The notes beneath the pieces were generated by a model. It was not told the DNA's origin. It made no database searches and was given only the letters and a program-made list of their open reading frames with translations. A DNA stretch of 64,000 nt from Bacteroidota bacterium (GTDB lineage: Bacteria > Bacteroidota > JABWAT01), in NCBI GenBank assembly GCA_013360915.1, contig JABWAT010000002.1, positions 62,001 to 126,000 on the forward strand, in the 5' to 3' direction. Below, piece after piece: positions 20,101-28,216 of this stretch; positions within the stretch are counted from its first letter, which is position 1; each line of letters starts with the position of its first letter. Both the position numbers and the translations under genes were made by a program.

Positions 20101-22635
20101 ATACCTGAAGAACCTCTTGTTGATGACCTGGCTGAACTGACCAGCCTGCCGGATGAACCGGCAGAAGTTGCTCCGGCCGCTCCTGCACCCAGACAAAAGC
20201 AGGTTCTGAATGAGATTCAGCAGGTGTTCCTGCTTGAAGCAGAAGAAAATATCCAGAAAATTTCCGATGACCTTCTGGTCCTTGAAAAAGACCTTGGTAA
20301 TGTGTCGATCATTGACGGAATCCTCCGCAGTGCCCACACCCTGAAGGGGTCGGCCGCCATGATGAAGTTTACCAACATGAGTAAACTGGGTCATAAGATG
20401 GAGGATGTGTTCCAGATTCTCCGTGATGAAAAGCTGTCGGCTGACCGTGATCTGATTGATATCATGCTGAAAGGCACCGACCTGCAGACCCTGATGCTCA
20501 AATCGCTCAGGGAGGATGGTCATGATGAGGTTCCCGGATTGCCGGAGGCCATTCACCATCTGGAACAGTATCTTAAAAAGCTGGAGGCAAAACAGGAAGG
20601 GAAAGCGTTCGTTGCCGAAAAATATGAGGCCCCGGCAGCAGAAACCACCCCGGCCATTGCACCAAAAACCGTACCGGAACCAGTCGGAGATACCTCGAGA
20701 GCGCCTTCACAACAGGATCAGCGGAAGGGAATTGTTGCCGAGCAAACGCTTCGGATCAACATCACCACACTGAACAGCCTCATCAATCTGGCCGCCGAGT
20801 TGCTGATTTCCCGTAACCGGATGAACAACCAGTTGGGATTTATGGAAGGTATTCTCCTGAAACTTCAGAAAGAGAAGATCCTGCTAAACTCCATCATGAA
20901 GAAGGTTCAGAATTTCGCAGGAAAAACCGAAGGCGGGTCCGGATACACCAGCAGCGAAGAGCCTGGCATTCTTCAGGACTTTGCTGAAACCGAGTTTGAC
21001 CGTTTCAGTGAAGTGGATATTATTCTGCGTGACATGCGCAGCAACCTTTCCAACTTTGAAGATCTGAGTTCAGAAATCAGACTGTTCGGTGATGCCTTCC
21101 GTCAGTCCATTTTGTCAGTGTCCTCCATTGCCAATGAACTGAACATTGAAATCATGTCCATGCGGATGGTTCCGGTTAAGCACATGTTTATCCGTTTCCA
21201 GCGGTCCATCAGGGATATCGGACGGGAAGAAAGCAAAGACGTGGATCTGAAAATTGAAGGAGAAGATACCCGTTTGGACAAGACCGTGATGGAAGAAGTG
21301 ATCGAACCGATCATGCACTGTGTGCGGAATGCCGTTTCACACGGAATTGAACTTCCTGAAACGCGTAAGAAGCGCGGAAAGAGTGAAACCGGACTGATTA
21401 CGCTCCGGGCCTACCAGGATGGAAACCAGGTGGTACTTGAGGTGGAAGATGACGGAAATGGGATTGATGCCGCACGGTTAAAATCATCGGCGGTTAATAA
21501 GCGGATCATTTCTCCTGAGCGTGCCGAGCAAATGACCGATACCGAGGCCATGGAACTGATGTTCGTTGCGGGCTTTTCAACCGCAGAAAAAGTGACCTCA
21601 CTGAGCGGTCGCGGTGTCGGTATGGATGTGGTTAAAAATGTGGTCAATAAGTTCAAGGGAACCATTGCCGTTAAATCAACACTTGGCAAAGGATCTTGCT
21701 TTACCATCCGGTTACCACTTACACTGGCGATCAACCAATCCCTGCTGATTCAGGTTGGTGGCCGCACTTATGCCTTCCCGCTGAATACAGTTGAAGAAAC
21801 CGTTGAACTTCACATGGAAAACATTCAACGGATTGGTGATCAGGAATTGATTACGGTGCGCAATGAAACCATTCCGCTGATTCACCTGGCCACCGTTTTG
21901 GGTATGGAAGAAGATCCGTCACAAATGAGGGCTAAATACCCGGTTGTGATCCTTTCTGAAGCCGAACAGAAGATAGCGATCCGTGTGGACCGTCTGATCG
22001 GCAAGGAAGAAATCGTTGTGAAGAATCTTGGCTCGCACCTGAAAAATGTCATGGGTGTCACCGGCGCCACCGTATTAGGAGACGGATCGGTTATTCTGAT
22101 TCTGGACGTTGCTTATCTGTTCCGTTACTGGCAGGGCGGAAGTTCACCATCCTACAGTCCGGTCCGTGCCGATTTGCACCGGTTGCCGGGCGGCGATGGA
22201 GGGAACGTCGAAGCCGAGGAACCAACGACCCCAGCGGTTCCCGACCAGCCCAAAACACGGATCCGCGGAAAAATCAGGGTGCTTTGTGCCGATGACTCGG
22301 TTTCCATCCGCAAATACGTGGAATCCCTGCTTAAACGGGAGGAATTCGAGGTCATTACGGCTCCTGATGGGGCTGAGGCCTTTGACATGGCAGAAAGAAG
22401 CCGGTTTGATCTGATTATGACTGACCTTGAGATGCCAAAGATGCACGGATATGAACTGATCAGTGCAATCCGGTCCAAACCCAATCTCGTCAATATCCCG
22501 ATTGTGATTCTGACCGCTCGTTCAGGTGAAAAACATCGCCGAAGGGGATTGGAACTAGGGGCCAATGCTTTCCTGAACAAACCATTTGACGTGGATGAAC
22601 TTTTAAGCACGATTTACAGTTTACTCCCGCGATGA
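17185..22635 (+). CDS. cheA: Giant CheA-REC hybrid kinase with three N-terminal helical repeats
   Basis: CheA phosphorylates response regulators under receptor control. Start ATG 17185 (overlapping the Hpt stop) gives 1816 aa, two to three times normal. Order: three related helical repeats (about 1-115, 433-530, 650-745) separated by acidic Glu/Pro/Thr linkers; a run of EEPLAEEP-like repeats (about 928-982); the P1 Hpt domain with His1051 in RSAHTLKGSAA; dimerisation helices (from about 1189); the ATPase domain (about 1368-1512; N box HCVRNAVSHGIE, GNGIDAARL, GRGVGMDVV); a CheW-like domain; and a C-terminal receiver (about 1697-1816) with Asp1747 in MTDLEMP. CheA-REC hybrids occur in FrzE- and PilL/ChpA-type systems that control surface motility rather than flagella. 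Confidence 0.95.
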   Translation: MPNLKKINLLGHLTPKVDSADDAVLRFINLLRDRVAADSTSGSAFLLSAILQAAGNHLSRGFPSFRPSVMTDFFDFLVTLKSELNPSDPYDEKFDQLTAQIPDTVNYLISGLEGIADQEILNELHRFAGIPVQSSQVTTHAENRHPSVPGQPLPAVPDQLSMPPGMLEQLFEEGKRQETVAPVAQVQEIVSAKPASTLQTVPASLDFGFNLADLFGAPAQPTEETGAVITPVGQLVADVDSNLLSGLVSEPELTEDVTAETGAILFEEPESDIVAIDSPLETMVEEEIDVVLTDDLAEPIEEIQEVVSLTDEDLTTSVADISPSPEEIHLVEDSGPVLEETSTDLIEEAVEDVQEMVTEETFESTLGQTDSFDLSEISDESASEVFEEQELAEEVSEELAGFPEESPVAETPEPDSFPDFAEVPETEPFIADNMKWMVAEIRKQWDAVSAGDPNFEIITMGLDELMNTSDPIASFRNVSSLPEYNEFVDFLEAVRDNPSFDRSLVASELPVIADRAFQLFNDILLLQTRPDLGELSEGLTDAQLADHDRPEVTGLDEETPIEEEPIISESVLEDGVSLLEGEAVTQEDLIPETEEPGNREETVLAEPGLEPIDETAGHDFKLDENAFADHVIQTPDQTMLSVPAPTEPVYFQVIQDVYSDIRKLNSIGSNRLMINQFVDFSRSLKDPVELLREHTNVEFVREFIEFIDGLHARYDSGDQSAYNDLATHRMQIADKLYDMLLEHPEITGEEPEISDQLPQESPLHLVHDSGELVEGSLDLIDELSHTHDELSQDLAKKEESTTVPGEETGLQELSEIESSDLTDSSLSGTDETVIADELAGEGLIEEEVPVSEDVESPVIEEEFPAEEATVPDTIEDVLSEDLIQEEAISDLDLPQEVQAGDLPAEGIVSDELSVEEALTEEPVIDDTAVEEPLAEEPLEEEPLAEEPLAEEPLEEELLAEEPLLEEGLAEEPIPEEPLVDDLAELTSLPDEPAEVAPAAPAPRQKQVLNEIQQVFLLEAEENIQKISDDLLVLEKDLGNVSIIDGILRSAHTLKGSAAMMKFTNMSKLGHKMEDVFQILRDEKLSADRDLIDIMLKGTDLQTLMLKSLREDGHDEVPGLPEAIHHLEQYLKKLEAKQEGKAFVAEKYEAPAAETTPAIAPKTVPEPVGDTSRAPSQQDQRKGIVAEQTLRINITTLNSLINLAAELLISRNRMNNQLGFMEGILLKLQKEKILLNSIMKKVQNFAGKTEGGSGYTSSEEPGILQDFAETEFDRFSEVDIILRDMRSNLSNFEDLSSEIRLFGDAFRQSILSVSSIANELNIEIMSMRMVPVKHMFIRFQRSIRDIGREESKDVDLKIEGEDTRLDKTVMEEVIEPIMHCVRNAVSHGIELPETRKKRGKSETGLITLRAYQDGNQVVLEVEDDGNGIDAARLKSSAVNKRIISPERAEQMTDTEAMELMFVAGFSTAEKVTSLSGRGVGMDVVKNVVNKFKGTIAVKSTLGKGSCFTIRLPLTLAINQSLLIQVGGRTYAFPLNTVEETVELHMENIQRIGDQELITVRNETIPLIHLATVLGMEEDPSQMRAKYPVVILSEAEQKIAIRVDRLIGKEEIVVKNLGSHLKNVMGVTGATVLGDGSVILILDVAYLFRYWQGGSSPSYSPVRADLHRLPGGDGGNVEAEEPTTPAVPDQPKTRIRGKIRVLCADDSVSIRKYVESLLKREEFEVITAPDGAEAFDMAERSRFDLIMTDLEMPKMHGYELISAIRSKPNLVNIPIVILTARSGEKHRRRGLELGANAFLNKPFDVDELLSTIYSLLPR

Positions 22636-23735
22636 TAAAAGTGGGTGTGATCTGTCCCCAGGCCCGTCAGGAAACCTGGATCAGACAGGTACTGAACGAT
22701 TCAACCGATTTTTTTGTGTCAGGGACATGGCTTCCTGACCGGTCGGTCCTGACTGATGAACATGCTGAACAGGTTGTGGTCTTTATTCTGTTCACACAGG
22801 GAATTGAAGATCTGGTTTCTGCCAAATCCCTGCTCGCAGATCTGTTCCTGCTGCATGGAAAACCCATGGTCCTGATTTCTGAACCGGAACAGGAACCTGG
22901 TCTCAGAGTCTGGAATGCGGACTTTCCGGTTCTCAGGATTTTCCTGACGGATAGCCTTCATCTTCCTGAAGTAAAGGAAGAGATCAGAGAACAGGTCCGT
23001 ATTGGCAGTTATATCGGTCCGGAAGTATTAAAGTCGTTCCGTCAGTCATCCGAGCCGGTGATCAGGCAGGAATCAGAGGTTAGCGGTCCGATTTACTGGC
23101 CGGTGACTGAGAACCAGCAGGCCGATGCGTCCGAATCCGCAGGTCAGGATGACCGGTCGGTATTGCTGATTGGAGCGTCAACAGGCGGGCCCAAAGTAAT
23201 TCTGGAAATATTTAAGGGGATGGGGCCATTTTTGCGGGAATACACGGTGATTGTGGTCCAGCATCTGTCCCATTCCTTTCTTGAAAAATTCAAATCGCAG
23301 ATCGAGACCATCACCCAGCTTCCTGTGGTGATGATTGCAGAGGGAGTGGTTCCAGAGCGCGGAACCATTTATCTGACACCGGTCAGAAGACAATTTATCA
23401 TGGGGCAGGATGGATTTTTTATTCCTGATCCGAACCGGCATCTGTACCCCTTTATGCCAAACATCGATGCCATGTTCCGAAGCACAGCATTGGTGTTCCG
23501 GACAAAAATCATGGCCGTGATTCTGAGCGGACTTGGAAAGGATGGCACAGAGGGATGCAGGATGGTCAGAACCTTTGGCGGAACTGTTATTGCACAGGAA
23601 CCAGCCACGGCAGCTGTCGATTCCATGCCCGGAGCTGTGATTTCTGAAGGATTGCATCATTATCAATTCCCCCCACGTGAAATTTATCGGTTTTTGAAGA
23701 ACAATGGAATCCGTCTTAAGCATGCACACAACTAA
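22632..23735 (+). CDS. cheB: CheB-type methylesterase with degenerate receiver
   Basis: CheB removes methyl groups from receptors and deamidates glutamines. The C-terminal catalytic domain is intact: Ser183 in LLIGASTGGPK, His211 in VVQHLSHSF and Asp304 in LSGLGKDGTEG. The first ~130 aa occupy the receiver position but lack the acidic pocket and the usual D-x-x-MP phosphorylation loop; the matching region reads VVVFILFTQGIED. The N terminus is therefore probably a pseudo-receiver, and CheB activity may not depend on phosphorylation. The start overlaps cheA by 4 bp. Length 367 aa is normal. Confidence 0.92.
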   Translation: MIKVGVICPQARQETWIRQVLNDSTDFFVSGTWLPDRSVLTDEHAEQVVVFILFTQGIEDLVSAKSLLADLFLLHGKPMVLISEPEQEPGLRVWNADFPVLRIFLTDSLHLPEVKEEIREQVRIGSYIGPEVLKSFRQSSEPVIRQESEVSGPIYWPVTENQQADASESAGQDDRSVLLIGASTGGPKVILEIFKGMGPFLREYTVIVVQHLSHSFLEKFKSQIETITQLPVVMIAEGVVPERGTIYLTPVRRQFIMGQDGFFIPDPNRHLYPFMPNIDAMFRSTALVFRTKIMAVILSGLGKDGTEGCRMVRTFGGTVIAQEPATAAVDSMPGAVISEGLHHYQFPPREIYRFLKNNGIRLKHAHN

Positions 23736-24171
23736 GCAGGTGACCCCAACCGGCCGGCTGGTCAGAGGATCCTTTCGTTTGCTGGTTTTCGAAATTGGCA
23801 ATCACCGGATGTCCACACCGGTTGAAACGGTCAGAACCATTGCCGATTATGATGACAGTCTTCAGTTTAATGAAGGCGAAACATCGGGAATCCGGCTGAA
23901 TCTGGTAGACATTGTGAACCTGTATTTTCCTGATGAAACCGGAAATCAGGGGTATGAAAAGAAGCTGATCGTTCTGAAAAGCAACGACCCGGTTATTCAT
24001 GGCATCATTGTGGACCGTGTGTTCGGTGTGGGAACGTTTACCGACATGTATCCGGTGCCTGCGGGAATTTTTAACATTCCCGAGGGTATTATCACCCATC
24101 TGGTGTGTTCCGAGGAACCCTGGATGGAGGTTGTGAATCTGCAGAAAATTGCAGAGATTAATATCACATGA
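23722..24171 (+). CDS. cheW: CheW-like adaptor (first copy)
   Basis: CheW couples CheA to receptors through two SH3-like barrels. The protein shows RLLVFEIGNHRMSTPVETV at the N terminus, RLNLVDIVNLYF, KLIVLKS and HGIIVDRVFGVGTFTD, all in CheW order. ATG 23722 overlaps the end of cheB (149 aa). An in-frame ATG at 23704 would add 6 residues and cannot be excluded. Two different CheW genes in series suggest two adaptor roles, for example array and core linkage. Confidence 0.85.
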   Translation: MHTTKQVTPTGRLVRGSFRLLVFEIGNHRMSTPVETVRTIADYDDSLQFNEGETSGIRLNLVDIVNLYFPDETGNQGYEKKLIVLKSNDPVIHGIIVDRVFGVGTFTDMYPVPAGIFNIPEGIITHLVCSEEPWMEVVNLQKIAEINIT

Positions 24172-24180
24172 GGCAAACTG

Positions 24181-24630
24181 GTGGCTAATCTACAATTACT
24201 GGTATTCAAACTGAGCGATACCGATTTTGCCATGGAAATTTCGGCCATTTCCCGTGTGGTTGATACGCTGCAAAGCCGGTTTCTTTCTACCCTTCGGTCT
24301 GGAATCGAGGGTCTTTTTCTGTTTGAAGGGCGGGTGGTTCCGGTTATCAGGCTCGATGAAATGCTTGGGTTTCCTTCTGCCAACATATTTGCATCCAATC
24401 CGGATGAATCGGTGATTATCGTCAACCAGGCTGGTTACTTTCTCGCCTTCCGGGTTGACAGTGTGGAAGGGATCGATAATATTACCCCTGAAACCCTTCG
24501 GCCAACCTCTGAAACCGATACCAGGGAGGCTGGTCTTAATCATCATATGATCGGTGAGGTCTATCACCGTCAATCCGGACCGGTTTTTAAACTGAATCCG
24601 GATCATTTATTAACTCATTCTATCGGATAA
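24181..24630 (+). CDS. cheW: CheW-like adaptor (second copy)
   Basis: A second CheW-domain protein of 149 aa: LQLLVFKLSDTDFAMEISAISRVV, GLFLFEGRVVPVIRLDEMLGF, SVIIVNQAGYFLAFRVDSVEGI. It is only distantly like the preceding CheW, so it is not a recent tandem copy. The start is GTG 24181, 9 nt after the previous stop. It may serve the CheA-array interface; the division of labour with the first copy cannot be read from sequence. Confidence 0.85.
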   Translation: MANLQLLVFKLSDTDFAMEISAISRVVDTLQSRFLSTLRSGIEGLFLFEGRVVPVIRLDEMLGFPSANIFASNPDESVIIVNQAGYFLAFRVDSVEGIDNITPETLRPTSETDTREAGLNHHMIGEVYHRQSGPVFKLNPDHLLTHSIG

Positions 24631-24640
24631 CAGGATTTTT

Positions 24641-25879
24641 GTGGAAAAGAAAAAGATACTGATCGTTGATGACGAGGAAACCATAGCCTGGGGGATCTCG
24701 AAGACCCTCTCACAGTCCGGTGAAATCCCTGTTGAAACTTCCTACACGACCAAGGCCACCGAAGCAGCCACGCTGCTGGCCTCGAACCGGTATGATCTGG
24801 TGATCACCGACATCCGGATGCCCGATATGTCCGGAATTGACCTGCTGAAGGAAGTCAAAGACAAATACCCCGAAACGGGTGTTATTATTATGACAGCCTA
24901 TGGTTCCACCGAGGTTCAGCAGGAAGCCTCTAAGCGGGGCAGCATTTTCTATATTGAGAAACCATTCGATATCAAGGTTCTCAAAAAGGTGATAACCGAA
25001 TATTTCACCAAGAAGGAAACCGGGGAATCGAAAAAAGAGGTTCAGGATACTCCCGGTGACGATACCTTTAAAGGAAACATTGGAACCCTCCAGTTAATGG
25101 ATGTGGTCCAGATGAACTGTCTCGGACGGATCACCACCTGTCTGAAGGTCACCGATGGGGCAAGGGACGGTATCATTGTCTTTAAAAAAGGAGACATCGT
25201 CCACGCAGAAACCAGTGGAATGGTAGGAAAAGAGGCCTTTTTCAATATTGCTTCCTGGAAAGGTGGCAGTTTTGATATGCTCAATGAGATCCCATCACAG
25301 GTGACCATCATCGATCATTGGGAACAACTGCTAATTGAAGCCCTGCAGGTTTTGGATGACGGTAGTCAGGATAACATTGCCGGAGATGATTTTGACTTTG
25401 ATTTCGGGCAGCCCCCTTCAGGGACGACCCTTGCTGCTGCTCCATCCGAACCGGAAGTACCCCAGGCACCCGTCAGTCCGGTTGAGGCACAAGGTGATCT
25501 GCTGCCATCTGAATTACCAGCCGATGATACCAGCACACTTCTGGACCGTTTGATGAAGATGGTGTCTGCTGAAGCGGTGTTTATCATGACACCAGACGGA
25601 TTTGTCATTGATCGGAAAATCAGAAATTCTGATCTGAAGATTGAACAGTCGGGTGAAATCATTTCCAGGTCCCTGTCCGCATTTATCGAACTGGGAAATT
25701 CCATGGCTTCCGGCGACCTGAACCGTGTGGTGATGTCATACATGGATAAGTATCTGGTGGTGAAGGCCATTCCAAACAGCGAACTGCTGTTTGTTGTGCT
25801 GACCCCGATCTCCCAGAAACTGGAAAGTATCCTTCCGGTTGTTGATAAAGAAGCTCAAAATCTCACGAATCTGATATAG
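24641..25879 (+). CDS. Response regulator REC-PATAN-roadblock fusion
   Basis: This 412-aa protein probably carries the output of the chemosensory kinase. The N-terminal receiver has DD at 10-11, phosphoacceptor Asp57 in VITDIRMPDMSG, Thr84 in MTAYG and Lys107 in IEKPFD. A PATAN/DUF4388 domain follows (about 143-230: FKGNIGTLQLMDVVQMN, GIIVFKKGDIVHAET, FFNIASWKGGSFDM). After a Pro/Glu linker comes a C-terminal roadblock/LC7 domain (about 305-412: EAVFIMTPDGFVID, RVVMSYMDKYLVVKAI, LFVVLTP). Roadblock domains act on MglA-type GTPases, and one is encoded two genes downstream. The inference is a regulator that turns CheA phosphorylation into GTPase control. Start GTG 24641. Confidence 0.88.
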   Translation: MEKKKILIVDDEETIAWGISKTLSQSGEIPVETSYTTKATEAATLLASNRYDLVITDIRMPDMSGIDLLKEVKDKYPETGVIIMTAYGSTEVQQEASKRGSIFYIEKPFDIKVLKKVITEYFTKKETGESKKEVQDTPGDDTFKGNIGTLQLMDVVQMNCLGRITTCLKVTDGARDGIIVFKKGDIVHAETSGMVGKEAFFNIASWKGGSFDMLNEIPSQVTIIDHWEQLLIEALQVLDDGSQDNIAGDDFDFDFGQPPSGTTLAAAPSEPEVPQAPVSPVEAQGDLLPSELPADDTSTLLDRLMKMVSAEAVFIMTPDGFVIDRKIRNSDLKIEQSGEIISRSLSAFIELGNSMASGDLNRVVMSYMDKYLVVKAIPNSELLFVVLTPISQKLESILPVVDKEAQNLTNLI

Positions 25880-25886
25880 GATTGTT

Positions 25887-26252
25887 ATGTCGACCAGCTT
25901 AAAAGATGTTTTGCAGCCATTGACTTCCATGGAAACCGTATTGGGTGTTGTTCTGGTCGATCCGGATGGATTGGTCATGGAATCCACCTTTCCGACAGAC
26001 ACTGACCCGGAATTACTGGCTTCAGTCTATGCCATACTTGACCTGAATATCAAGGGCCAACTTGGTAAACTGGGTGAGTCGGCAAACCAGGTTTTCTTTT
26101 CAACAGGGGATAAACTGATTCTGATTCAAAAGATTGAAGATGTTATCTTAGTATTGTATACTCGCAAATCTGACCTGGCAGAGTTGCAGAGTCGCTTACT
26201 TTCAACCGGAACCAAAGTTATCGAATTTTTGAACCTGTCATCGGCTGTATAA
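25887..26252 (+). CDS. Roadblock/LC7 domain protein (MglB-like)
   Basis: A single-domain roadblock protein of 121 aa: LKDVLQPLTSMETVLGVVLVDPDGLVMEST, then a helix DPELLASVYAILDLNIKGQLGKLG, strands QVFFSTGDKLILIQKIEDVILVLYT and a final helix. It lies 7 nt after the REC-PATAN-roadblock gene and 38 nt before the MglA-type GTPase. The mglB-mglA order is the same as in Myxococcus and Thermus. It is the most likely GTPase-activating partner of the downstream protein. Confidence 0.87.
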   Translation: MSTSLKDVLQPLTSMETVLGVVLVDPDGLVMESTFPTDTDPELLASVYAILDLNIKGQLGKLGESANQVFFSTGDKLILIQKIEDVILVLYTRKSDLAELQSRLLSTGTKVIEFLNLSSAV

Positions 26253-26290
26253 GCCTGAGACGGGTCAGATTGTAATATAAAGAGGTTATT

Positions 26291-27103
26291 ATGGCATCAA
26301 TTAATTATGCAAACCGGGAAATCGTAATCAAGATTGTTTATTACGGTCCCGGTCTCAGTGGAAAAACAACTAACCTTCAGGTGATTCACCAGAACGTTCC
26401 GGATAACACCCGCGGAAACATGATTTCCCTGGCAACGGAAGCTGACCGGACCCTCTTTTTCGACTTACTTCCTCTGAATCTTGGAAGTGTAAAAGGGTTC
26501 AATACCAAGTTTCAGTTGTATACCGTTCCCGGACAGGTGTATTACAATGCCACCCGTAAGCTGGTATTAAAAGGGGTTGACGGTGTGGTTTTTGTTGCGG
26601 ATTCCACACAGGGAAAGATGAACGAAAACATTGAATCACTCCAGAACCTGAAGGATAACCTTGCTGAGTATGGAATTGATTTGAATAATTTCCCGCTGGT
26701 CTTACAATACAACAAACGGGATCTTCAGAACATTTTCACGGTGGATGAGCTTAACAAGGCGCTCAACCCGAACAATGTTCCTTTTGTTGAAGCGTCGGTT
26801 ATCAAAAACATCGGTGTTTTTGAAGTTCTGAAAGCTATCAGCCGTGAAACGCTTGCCCGTATTAACAAACAATCTACACCGGCCACTCCCGGACAGGCAC
26901 AGGCACCTGCTGCCCAACCAGCACCCACACCGGCTCCGCAACCAGCACCCGCAGCTGCGGCTCCTCAACCGGCTCCGCAGCCTGCACCTGCAGCTCAACC
27001 TGCACCTGCAGCCCAGCCTGCCCAGCAACCGGCTCAACCCGGTCAGCCGCAGCAGGGAGGGGCCTTCTTCAAGAATCTCATCAATAAGATGGACAACAAA
27101 TAA
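26291..27103 (+). CDS. mglA: MglA-type Ras-like GTPase with Ala/Pro/Gln-rich tail
   Basis: MglA GTPases set cell polarity and motility direction in gliding or twitching bacteria. Motifs in the 270 aa are the P loop GPGLSGKTT (19-27), the switch II/G3 region TVPGQ (78-82; Gly-Gln in place of the Ras DxxG, as in MglA) and NKRD (141-144). After the GTPase domain (to about residue 195) comes a low-complexity tail of about 60 residues made mostly of Ala, Pro and Gln, ending in a short amphipathic FFKNLINKM segment. The tail is unusual for MglA, and the end could bind a membrane or partner. A strong terminator follows, which closes the chemosensory-GTPase unit. Confidence 0.9.
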   Translation: MASINYANREIVIKIVYYGPGLSGKTTNLQVIHQNVPDNTRGNMISLATEADRTLFFDLLPLNLGSVKGFNTKFQLYTVPGQVYYNATRKLVLKGVDGVVFVADSTQGKMNENIESLQNLKDNLAEYGIDLNNFPLVLQYNKRDLQNIFTVDELNKALNPNNVPFVEASVIKNIGVFEVLKAISRETLARINKQSTPATPGQAQAPAAQPAPTPAPQPAPAAAAPQPAPQPAPAAQPAPAAQPAQQPAQPGQPQQGGAFFKNLINKMDNK

Positions 27104-27130
27104 AAAAAGGCCGGGTAACCGGCCTTTTTT
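27103..27130 (+). terminator. Rho-independent terminator after mglA
   Basis: GGCCGG (27109-27114) pairs with CCGGCC (27119-27124) around a GTAA loop, extended by A6/T6 pairing. The T tract at 27125-27130 completes an intrinsic terminator. It starts at the mglA stop codon and marks the end of the chemosensory cluster. Confidence 0.92.
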
Positions 27131-27179
27131 GTTTCTCACCTTAACATGGCTTCCGGTTTATTTACTGATAACCGGTCGC

Positions 27180-27187
27180 TATCTTTG
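27180..27187 (+). promoter_or_regulatory. Bacteroidota-type -7 element before plsC
   Basis: TATCTTTG matches the Bacteroidetes housekeeping -7 consensus TAnnTTTG. It lies 20 nt before the plsC start and after the mglA terminator. A -33 TTTG is only weakly matched (TTTA near 27157-27160). It would drive the plsC-to-lptB operon. Confidence 0.55.
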
Positions 27188-27206
27188 ACATTTTTCAAAT
27201 AATACT

Positions 27207-27914
27207 ATGCTTCGAACCATCTGGGCCGGCCTCATTATCGTTCCGTGGACTGCTATTTGTGCCACACTCTCTTTTTTTGGTGGAATTCTGATTCCACAGG
27301 GAAGGGGATATCACCAAATGGCCCGTTTATGGTCAGCCGTTATTGTCCCGGTCATTGGCATACGATTAAAAGTGACAGGTCTTGAGCATCTGGACCGGAA
27401 TCAGCAGTATGTTTTTGTGTCGAATCATTCGAGTGCCATCGACATTCCTGTTGTGGTTCACAGTATCCCCTGGCAGATCAGACTGGTTGCGAAAAAGGAA
27501 TTGGCGTGGGTGCCCTTTTTAGGCTGGTCGCTTGTTTGGGGTGATTACCTGCTTATTGACCGGAAGAACCGGTCCAATTCTAAAAAGTCACTGGATGCTG
27601 CGGCCCATAAATTAAAGAATGGTCGTTCCATATTTATGTTTGCAGAGGGCACCCGAAGCAGGGATGGAAAAATTGGTCCCTTTAAAAGCGGTCCCTTTCT
27701 GGTTGCTCTGTGGGCTCAGGTTCCGGTTGTTCCCATCACGCTGAATTTTACGCATTCCATCATGGAGAAAAATTCGCTCCGGGTAAAGGGCGGAGTGGTT
27801 GAGGTTCATATCAGCCCGCCAATTCAGACCACCGGAAAAACGGAAGCAGACCGGAAGGAAATCGTCGATTCTGCATGGAAAGCCGTTATCAGTCATCACC
27901 AATTAACCGAATAG
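27207..27914 (+). CDS. plsC: 1-acyl-sn-glycerol-3-phosphate acyltransferase
   Basis: PlsC adds the second acyl chain to lysophosphatidic acid to make phosphatidic acid at the inner membrane. The 235-aa protein has an N-terminal hydrophobic segment (about 5-30), the catalytic NHSSAID (73-79; NHx4D type), the substrate motif FAEGTRSRDG (145-154; EGTR) and a later VPVVPITL. It is the first gene of the envelope operon, preceded by a TAnnTTTG element. Confidence 0.93.
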   Translation: MLRTIWAGLIIVPWTAICATLSFFGGILIPQGRGYHQMARLWSAVIVPVIGIRLKVTGLEHLDRNQQYVFVSNHSSAIDIPVVVHSIPWQIRLVAKKELAWVPFLGWSLVWGDYLLIDRKNRSNSKKSLDAAAHKLKNGRSIFMFAEGTRSRDGKIGPFKSGPFLVALWAQVPVVPITLNFTHSIMEKNSLRVKGGVVEVHISPPIQTTGKTEADRKEIVDSAWKAVISHHQLTE

Positions 27915-27923
27915 AGAAACACC

Positions 27924-28216
27924 ATGTCAGTTACCCTTAAGGATGTTCAGTACATCGCAGCGTTGGCTCATCTTGAGTTTACTCAGGCCGAAACAGAAGC
28001 GATGCAAAAGGATATGAATGCGGTTCTGGAATACATGGAACAGCTCGGACAGGTGGACACCTCCGGTGTGGAGCCACTCAGATCCATGACCGGAGAACTT
28101 GAGAATGTTTTTCGTGATGATGAGGAAAAGCCCTGCCTTCCGAATGAAACTGCTCTTTCAAATGCACCGGCAAAACTGGGCCCCTTTTTCAGGGTTCCCA
28201 AGGTGATTGAACAGTT

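Noticed and set aside
26880-27060. Assembly error in the Ala/Pro/Gln tail of MglA
   Set aside because: The frame stays open, codons vary between repeats, and a plausible conserved end and a terminator follow.
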